From an uncultured Clostridium sp. (GTDB lineage Bacteria; Bacillota_I; Bacilli_A; RF39; UBA660), in NCBI GenBank assembly GCA_905199855.1, contig CAJKHY010000030.1:1-10657 (forward strand): a DNA stretch of 10,657 bases, written 5' to 3'. Positions 6,050 to 10,657 of the stretch are shown one piece after another. The position numbers were made by a program, and so were the translations under genes. The notes beneath the pieces are model-generated. The model was not told the origin of the DNA. It saw only the letters and a program-made list of their open reading frames with translations, and searched no databases. Numbering within the stretch: position 1 is the first letter of the stretch; each line of letters opens with the position of its first letter.

Positions 6050-6862
6050 ATGGCCTTAATAAAATGTGAAGAATGTGGCAAAGAAATAAGTTCAAAGGCG
6101 AAAACCTGCATTTACTGTGGATGCCCAATTGAAGAAATCAAAGAAGAAAAAGAAGTAATAGTAAAAAAAGAAACTAATAGTAATAAAAGAAATAAAAAAG
6201 AAAAGAAAAACAATAAAAAAGTATGGTTAATCATATTAGGAGCAGTATCATTTATAATTATAATAATATATATAGCCAACATGAACAAAGTAAAAGTACC
6301 TTATTTAATTGGAATAACAGAAGAAAATGCCATCTTAACCATTCAAGGCAACAACCTAATACCCAACATAGAATATGAATACAACGATTCGTACGAAGAA
6401 GGCAAAGTTGTCAACACATATCCTTACGGTGGTGATAAAATTGACAAAGGATCAACAATAACAGTAATCATATCCAAAGGGCCATCAACAGTTTACAGTG
6501 AAAATTCTACCATCAGATGGTATAACATCAGCAATGGTGAAGACAATTGGAAATTTACCAACCCTTATATAACAGAAGACTATCTATATATAGAATGTCA
6601 ACCAACATTTGCCACAACCTTCAATTGGAAAGATGAAGGTTTCGGCAACGCCTCAATCACTGATACATTTACCAAAACAGTACCAGTTGAAATAATATAC
6701 GAAAACAAAGATGTAAAAGCAAACGAAGAACAAAAAATCAAACTCAAAATATCAACAAAAGATTTAGACGTTAACAAACCAACAACCCTATACACAAGAT
6801 TAGCAATAGAAAAAAATAACAAATATCAAGAAATAGATGTTAATTTCTCCATATCTTGGTAA
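6050..6862 (+). CDS. Zinc-ribbon, single-helix PASTA-domain envelope protein
   Basis: Residues 6-23 form a zinc ribbon (Cys6, Cys9, Cys20, Cys23), followed by a Lys/Glu-rich linker and one membrane helix at about 57-76. Residues about 80-145 are a PASTA domain: VPYLIGITEENAILTIQGNN, then a strand with a PYGGDKIDKGS turn and TITVIISKGP. PASTA domains occur outside the cell in PrkC/PknB-type kinases and in penicillin-binding proteins, where many bind peptidoglycan fragments. Here no kinase or transpeptidase domain is present; a zinc ribbon takes the cytosolic place. The last 125 residues are beta-rich and aromatic and I do not recognise them. The start is fixed by AAGGAG 9 nt upstream. From the membrane helix on, Asn is mostly AAC (14 of 21 by my count), unlike the AAT-dominated start of the 4038 gene. 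The gene appears to be a single-gene unit. Confidence 0.85.
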   Translation: MALIKCEECGKEISSKAKTCIYCGCPIEEIKEEKEVIVKKETNSNKRNKKEKKNNKKVWLIILGAVSFIIIIIYIANMNKVKVPYLIGITEENAILTIQGNNLIPNIEYEYNDSYEEGKVVNTYPYGGDKIDKGSTITVIISKGPSTVYSENSTIRWYNISNGEDNWKFTNPYITEDYLYIECQPTFATTFNWKDEGFGNASITDTFTKTVPVEIIYENKDVKANEEQKIKLKISTKDLDVNKPTTLYTRLAIEKNNKYQEIDVNFSISW

Positions 6863-6900
6863 ATATAAACAAAAAAATAAAAAAAATATTCATATTTTTA

Positions 6901-6929
6901 TTGACAAACTAATACATTTATAATACAAT
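6901..6929 (+). promoter_or_regulatory. Strong promoter of the infC-rpmI-rplT operon
   Basis: A perfect TTGACA -35 box (6901-6906), a 17-bp spacer and TACAAT (6924-6929, 5/6) make this the best vegetative promoter in the window. Transcription should start near 6936-6937. A weak AT-only hairpin (about 6882-6899) just before it may end the preceding PASTA gene. Confidence 0.85.
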
Positions 6930-6935
6930 AACTAT

Positions 6936-7063
6936 TGAAAAAACGGAAAGTAGATTATTTATCTCACCTGATTGCCATAGCTTTAGGTTAAATGCTAATT
7001 ATTATAAATAATATTTAGGTGTTTTAAATGAGTGCTTCGTTTTTAAAGTATTCATTTTTTTTT
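6936..7063 (+). promoter_or_regulatory. L20 leader: autoregulatory mRNA leader of infC-rpmI-rplT
   Basis: In Firmicutes this operon is controlled by ribosomal protein L20 binding a leader that mimics its 23S rRNA site. Here CACCTGA (6965-6971) pairs with TTAGGTG (7015-7021) as an outer stem. It encloses two hairpins: 6978-6985 with 6989-6997 (one bulged T), and 6998-7003 with 7007-7012. A terminator-like hairpin follows at 7026-7057. In addition AAAAACG at the very 5' end (6939-6945) is complementary to CGTTTTT (7038-7044) in the terminator loop. That pairing could be a pseudoknot or an antiterminator. The position, the operon and the fold fit the known L20 leader class; the detailed pairing is my own manual reading. 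Confidence 0.75.
7026..7063 (+). terminator. Attenuator hairpin in the L20 leader
   Basis: Positions 7026-7037 pair with 7046-7057 along 12 bp with two G-U pairs, with an 8-nt loop and a T run to 7063. It stands directly before the infC ribosome binding site (GGAGG, 7064-7068). Being upstream of the operon's first gene, it must be conditional, presumably favoured when L20 is in excess. Confidence 0.75.
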
Positions 7064-7076
7064 GGAGGTGTTTAAT

Positions 7077-7598
7077 ATCGCTAAATCATTTGAAAATCCC
7101 ATCAACGAGCAAATTCGTTACCATGAAATGATGGTCATTGGTCCAAACGGAGAGCAATTAGGACTTAAAACAAAGCAAGATGCTTTAACTTTAGCTGGAT
7201 ATGCTGGTTTCGACTTAGTATTAATGAGTGAATCTTCTAATCCACCAGTATGCAAAATAATGGATTACAATAAGTTCAAGTATGAAAAAAAGAAAAAAAT
7301 CAAAGAATCACAAAAAAAACAAAGAGAAACTTTAGTAGAAACAAAAGAATTCCGTTTATCAGTAACAATTGATACACACGATTTCAATGTTAGAGTTAAC
7401 AATGCCAAGAAGCATTTAGAAAAAGGTAACAAAATTAAGGCAAGCATTCGATTTAAAGGAAGACAACTTGCTCATCCTGAATTAGGAAAAGAAGTATTAC
7501 TTAAGTTCGCTGATAATCTAAGCGACTTAGCAGAAATTGAACTTCAACCTAAATTAGAAGGAAGATCTATGACAATGGGATTAACACCTAAAAAATAG
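7077..7598 (+). CDS. infC: Translation initiation factor IF-3, starting at an ATC codon
   Basis: IF-3 binds the 30S subunit, prevents premature 50S joining and checks the start codon and initiator tRNA. The 173-residue product has both domains. The N-terminal domain runs from about 8 to 75 (PINEQIRYHEMMVIGPNGEQ, NPPVCKIMDYNKFKYE), then a Lys-rich linker helix. The C-terminal domain runs from about 90 to 173 (RFKGRQLAHPELG, KLEGRSMTMGLTPK). No ATG, GTG or TTG fits the ribosome binding site GGAGG at 7064-7068. The codon at the right distance (8 nt) is ATC at 7077, followed by GCT AAA TCA. The only upstream in-frame TTG (7062) lies within or before that site and would add residues unknown in the family. 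Infrequent starts such as AUU are a known hallmark of infC, allowing IF-3 to repress its own synthesis. It is first in the operon with rpmI (14 nt) and rplT. Confidence 0.93.
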   Translation: MAKSFENPINEQIRYHEMMVIGPNGEQLGLKTKQDALTLAGYAGFDLVLMSESSNPPVCKIMDYNKFKYEKKKKIKESQKKQRETLVETKEFRLSVTIDTHDFNVRVNNAKKHLEKGNKIKASIRFKGRQLAHPELGKEVLLKFADNLSDLAEIELQPKLEGRSMTMGLTPKK

Positions 7599-7612
7599 AA
7601 GGAGGAAATAAT

Positions 7613-7807
7613 ATGGCTAAGAATAAACTAAAAACTCATAAAGGTACAAAAAAAGTATTAAATGTACGTAACAGTGGTTCTATCACTATAGGACATGCTG
7701 GTGGTAGACATAACAGTGGTAAGAAAACTACAAAAACAAATAGAAATAAAAGGTCAAGCAGTGTCTTAAGTAATGCTGACTATAAGAGAATTAAAAGCAT
7801 TATTTAA
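7613..7807 (+). CDS. rpmI: 50S ribosomal protein L35
   Basis: The 64-residue basic protein has the L35 frame: an N-terminal KLKTHKGTKKV, a central SGSITIGHAGGRH in place of the usual GKLKRSHAYTSH, a Lys/Arg-rich stretch, and the C-terminal VLSNADYKRIKSII. The length is normal for L35. The centre is divergent compared with Bacillus L35 but keeps basic character. GGAGG (7601-7605) lies 7 nt upstream of the ATG. Its place between infC and rplT settles the identity. It is expected to be co-regulated by L20 through the operon leader. Confidence 0.93.
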   Translation: MAKNKLKTHKGTKKVLNVRNSGSITIGHAGGRHNSGKKTTKTNRNKRSSSVLSNADYKRIKSII

Positions 7808-7831
7808 TGCTTATGAGGAAGGAGAGATATT

Positions 7832-8314
7832 ATGCCAAGAGTTAAAGGTGGCACAGTAGCGCGTGCTAGAAGAAAAAAAGTATTAAAAGAAGCAAAAGGT
7901 TATTTTGGTAGTAAACATAGATTATTTAAAACAGCTCATGAACAAGTAATGCATTCAGGTCAATATGCATTTAGAGATAGAAGACAAACAAAGAGAAACT
8001 TTAGAAAGTTATGGATTACAAGAATCAACGCTGCTTGTCGTGAAAATGAAATCAGTTATTCTAAATTTATTAATGGTTTAAATAAAGCAGGAATCATAGT
8101 AAATAGAAAAATGTTAAGTGAACTTGCAATTGATAACAAAGAAGCTTTTGCTAACTTAGTAGTGATAGCTAAAGATGCTTTGGATGGTAAAACATACACA
8201 CCAAAAACTACTAAAACTAAAGAAGTAAAAGAAACTACTAAAAAAACTGAAGCAAAAAAAGATACAACCAAAAAAGTAATCAAAGAAAAACAAGAAGTTG
8301 TTAACAAAAAGTAG
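7832..8314 (+). CDS. rplT: 50S ribosomal protein L20 with a Lys/Thr-rich C-terminal extension
   Basis: L20 binds 23S rRNA early in 50S assembly and represses its own operon through the leader at 6936-7063. Residues 1 to about 118 match the family throughout: MPRVKGGTVARARRKKVL, KEAKGYFGSKHRLFKTA, QYAFRDRRQTKRNFRKLWITRINAA, SYSKFINGLNKAGI and a C-terminal AFANLVVIAKDAL. L20 usually stops there. This one adds about 40 residues made almost only of Lys, Thr, Glu and Val, probably disordered. The reading frame is intact and the stop is followed by a good terminator, so the tail seems genuine rather than a frameshift product. AAGGAG (7819-7824) lies 7 nt before the ATG. Confidence 0.95.
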   Translation: MPRVKGGTVARARRKKVLKEAKGYFGSKHRLFKTAHEQVMHSGQYAFRDRRQTKRNFRKLWITRINAACRENEISYSKFINGLNKAGIIVNRKMLSELAIDNKEAFANLVVIAKDALDGKTYTPKTTKTKEVKETTKKTEAKKDTTKKVIKEKQEVVNKK

Positions 8315-8332
8315 ATACTGAAAAATATATTT

Positions 8333-8368
8333 AAAACCCAGTTAAGTTCTATATTTAACTGGTTTTTT
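8333..8368. terminator. Bidirectional terminator between rplT and gerAB-like gene
   Basis: AAAACC (8333-8338) with GGTTTT (8361-8366) and AGTTAA (8340-8345) with TTAACT (8355-8360) form a 12-bp stem with one bulged C and a loop of about 9 nt. T runs flank it on both strands, so it can end the rplT operon and the convergent minus-strand germination operon. Confidence 0.8.
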
Positions 8369-8375
8369 AGATACA

Positions 8376-9470
8376 CTATAAACTTTTTATTTTATTAATT
8401 TTTTTCTTCAAACATATTCGTATTCCAATAATTAAAAATAGTATTAAAATAGATCCTCTTAAAATAGGCAAGTATTTATACGCATATACATTAAATCTAG
8501 TATTATTAGAAAAAATATATAAAGAAGTAAATAAAATTATTAAAGTAATAACACTAGGTAACAATTTAGAATTATTATTAAACTTAATTGTATTAGAAAT
8601 ATAATAAACTGTAACACTAACCATTGTATATAAACCAAAGATCCACTGAATAATAATAATATTTTCTATTCTATCTAAAATGCTAAATAAATTTATTCTT
8701 TTAAAAATAATATATTCTGGATATTGATAGATACTAGCTAGATGAATACCTAAAGTTCCTAGAGTAAGAATTAAGGCAATTAGTATTATGATAATACTAA
8801 TAATATAAGAAACAAATAGCCACTTATTTACTTTTTCATTTTGAATAATATTATTCTTAGGTATTATTAGTAACAGGTATATTGGGGCTGTATTCATTGT
8901 TAGAAGATACAAACTTCCGATAAGTGGTCTTTTCATTCCAAACTCTAAAACAGGTTTTAAGTTATAGAAATCAAAGTGAGGAATTAATCCTAAAACAGCT
9001 ATAAAGAATAAAGATATATTAATTATTAAGATAATAAAAATAACTCTTGACATTACTTCAATACCTTTTATGTTAATATATATAATAACTAAGGAAAAAA
9101 GAATTCCTATAATAAGCATGGGTGTTTCAGCTAAGAACTGTGATACTATAAAATTAATTAAATTATACATTGAAAATAAACAAATAGTAAAAAATAAAAT
9201 ACATATAATTAAATTAATAACAAAACCAAACTTTTTTCCAAATAGTATAATTATCTTATCTCTTATTGATATATCTCTTTTATAATTAAAAATATACATA
9301 AATAACAATAAATTCAAGATACCAATAATACCTCCTATAATTACACTGAAATAAGCATCTACTCCAGCACTTTTAAATAATGAGAATGCTCCTCCTCCAA
9401 TAAAAGGGACTACTATTAAAACGATTAACATACTACATAATTGTAACTTATTAAAATAATTATTATTCAT
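8376..9470 (-). CDS. GerAB-family spore germination permease-like subunit
   Basis: This is the integral B subunit of a GerA-type germinant receptor, a member of the APC transporter superfamily that sits in the inner spore membrane and binds the germinant. The 364-residue protein has ten hydrophobic segments at about 9-30, 40-61, 83-105, 117-134, 141-162, 184-204, 217-239, 270-292, 303-320 and 335-353. Between helices 7 and 8 it carries the family-like YPEYIIFKRINLFSILDRIE followed by a Trp. GerAB proteins are usually about 365 residues, so it is full length. Its start overlaps the end of the GerAC gene by 8 bp. AAGGGTGAT within that gene supplies the ribosome binding site. The stop is TAG, just before the shared terminator. 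Which germinant it recognises cannot be read from the sequence. Confidence 0.88.
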   Translation of the reverse strand: MNNNYFNKLQLCSMLIVLIVVPFIGGGAFSLFKSAGVDAYFSVIIGGIIGILNLLLFMYIFNYKRDISIRDKIIILFGKKFGFVINLIICILFFTICLFSMYNLINFIVSQFLAETPMLIIGILFSLVIIYINIKGIEVMSRVIFIILIINISLFFIAVLGLIPHFDFYNLKPVLEFGMKRPLIGSLYLLTMNTAPIYLLLIIPKNNIIQNEKVNKWLFVSYIISIIIILIALILTLGTLGIHLASIYQYPEYIIFKRINLFSILDRIENIIIIQWIFGLYTMVSVTVYYISNTIKFNNNSKLLPSVITLIILFTSLYIFSNNTRFNVYAYKYLPILRGSILILFLIIGIRICLKKKINKIKSL

Positions 9471-10650
9471 CTTTAATCACCCTTGTAATAGTTCCTTTTT
9501 CAATTAATTTAATATCTGTGTTAACATTTATTTTTATATTATTAAAATATTTCTCATAATAATCTTTTTTTATTGTGTTATAAAATTTAGGATTAGTTTT
9601 ATAAAATAGTTCTTGGAAATCATATATATCACTTTGAAATCTATTGTTTAATGAATCAATACTACTTTTTATTTCTTTAGTGATATGTTTCTCTAGATTT
9701 TTTTCTAAGGTTTCAATAGTTTTAATTTTTTCTAAATTATAATCACAATAGATTTCGGTAATACTGCCACTGCCAGTAATATCTATGGAAACTTCTAATT
9801 TGTTTTTACTAGCTTTTTTCTTAGTTTTTACACCAATTAATTCAATTGAAAAGTATTTGTCTTTATTGTTTGGACATTCCATAGTTACAATGGTGTTATT
9901 TAGTTTTCCTCTAATATAACTTAGGGCTATGCTTTCTTTTTCAGTAGCATATCCTACTAGTTTATTATTTTTAAATATTGCCATTTCTCCTAAAATTACT
10001 TTAGCACTTGTAGTAGAACTTTCAATATTTTCTTTAGAGGAACTTATATCTTTATTTCCAATTAGTTTGATGGAAGGAAGAATTATTTCTTTTTTGGAGT
10101 TAATTAGATTTTCCATTAAGGATTCTAGGGTAATATTTTCGCTCATGCCATAGTACTCACTATCAGCAATGATACTTTTTACAATGTCTTGAGCGTTTAC
10201 GACTTCTAAAGGAGTTAGTGTTTGTAAGATTTCTTTTGCTGTTGTTTCTTTGCTGATTAAGACCATATATTGCTTTCTTGATTCAGCATCTCTAAATAGT
10301 AAATCTAAGACGTTTTCGATACCTTCTTTAGCAATGTTTTCATCAATTACTAATAAAACAACATGATTGGCATAAACTCTTTTAGGGGATTCTAATATTA
10401 TTTTTCGGGCAGCTTCTTGTGTTGTTTTACCAGTTTGTTCATAAATAATAATTTTAGGATTGCCTGAATCATTATCTTGGCTACTAGATTTTTTTGTATT
10501 AACTACTTGAAATGTCATCTTGTATCCGTTTTCGTCTTTGTCTATGCCAAAGGCAGTAGTAATGGCTAAATCATTTAGTTCACGATAGTTATAGCAACCT
10601 GTTAGCATGAAGATTATTAGTAATAAACATAATTTATTTTTTATTTTCAT
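9463..10650 (-). CDS. GerAC-family spore germination lipoprotein (Ger(x)C)
   Basis: This is the lipoprotein C subunit of a GerA-type germinant receptor, held on the outer face of the inner spore membrane. The signal peptide (KIKNKLCLLLIIFM) ends in the lipobox LTGC, with Cys19 as the lipidation site. The mature start YNYRELNDLAITTAFGIDKDENG matches the family's conserved opening, in which a CWDxREI-like motif is followed by a strand ending in GID. The 395 residues agree with the usual length, and no frameshift is visible. The ATG is 7 nt from the window edge, so its ribosome binding site and any upstream gene are not visible. The gene precedes GerAB on the same strand, giving the order C-B; a GerAA gene could lie just upstream beyond the window, but that cannot be checked here. 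Confidence 0.9.
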   Translation of the reverse strand: MKIKNKLCLLLIIFMLTGCYNYRELNDLAITTAFGIDKDENGYKMTFQVVNTKKSSSQDNDSGNPKIIIYEQTGKTTQEAARKIILESPKRVYANHVVLLVIDENIAKEGIENVLDLLFRDAESRKQYMVLISKETTAKEILQTLTPLEVVNAQDIVKSIIADSEYYGMSENITLESLMENLINSKKEIILPSIKLIGNKDISSSKENIESSTTSAKVILGEMAIFKNNKLVGYATEKESIALSYIRGKLNNTIVTMECPNNKDKYFSIELIGVKTKKKASKNKLEVSIDITGSGSITEIYCDYNLEKIKTIETLEKNLEKHITKEIKSSIDSLNNRFQSDIYDFQELFYKTNPKFYNTIKKDYYEKYFNNIKINVNTDIKLIEKGTITRVIKDE

Positions 10651-10657
10651 TATTTAC

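Noticed and set aside
7062..7076. TTG at 7062 as the infC start
   Set aside because: It would put the GGAGG ribosome binding site inside the coding region and leave no site upstream; ATC at 7077 fits spacing and family.
8056..8376. 106-codon minus-strand ORF across the rplT end and terminator
   Set aside because: It lies antisense to the L20 tail and its sequence is the complement of Lys/Thr-rich repeats; rplT is certain.
27..10650. TGA-as-tryptophan genetic code (Mollicutes code 4)
   Set aside because: All tryptophans seen are TGG and full-length conserved proteins read through without TGA, so the standard code suffices.

Overview
The window is a very AT-rich chromosomal segment from a Bacillota (Firmicutes) member of the Bacilli/Mollicutes-like branch. 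Supporting signs are strong purine-rich ribosome binding sites, an infC-rpmI-rplT operon behind a Firmicutes-type L20 leader, and a germinant-receptor gene pair (GerAC, GerAB) that implies descent from an endospore former. Every tryptophan I checked is TGG and no gene needs an in-frame TGA, so the code is standard, yet none of the 14 called genes ends in TGA. An uncultured gut lineage related to Erysipelotrichia/RF39 would fit, but this is inference and I cannot name a species.

Layout. 27-479 encodes a three-LysM protein without a signal peptide and is closed by a terminator. 550-2118 encodes an uncharacterised five-helix membrane protein with a large external domain and has its own promoter. 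2170-4808 is a plus-strand cluster: gap (glyceraldehyde-3-phosphate dehydrogenase), a zinc-ribbon/one-helix/external-domain protein, and an Asn-rich one-helix protein with a Cys-containing external domain. 4809-5035 is mostly non-coding but holds a 12-codon ORF with an excellent ribosome binding site, followed by a strong hairpin terminator. 5036-5925 encodes a CPBP-like intramembrane protein lacking its expected histidines and a 70-residue exported/anchored small protein. 6050-6862 encodes a zinc ribbon-TM-PASTA protein with its own promoter.

6901-8368 is the translation operon: consensus promoter, structured leader with terminator/attenuator, infC starting at a non-standard ATC codon, rpmI, rplT with a lysine-rich tail, and a terminator shared with the convergent minus-strand operon. 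8376-10650 (minus) encodes GerAC then GerAB, overlapping by 8 bp; the A subunit is not in the window and could lie beyond its right edge.

The well understood parts are glycolysis (gap), translation (infC, rpmI, rplT) and spore germination (gerAC/gerAB). The remainder is a set of uncharacterised envelope proteins, several built on one plan: a cytosolic zinc ribbon or disordered tail, one membrane helix, and an external domain. The most noteworthy items are the 12-codon ORF with its private terminator, the L20 leader with a possible 5'-end/terminator-loop pairing, the ATC start of infC, the degenerate CPBP protein, and the absence of TGA stops.
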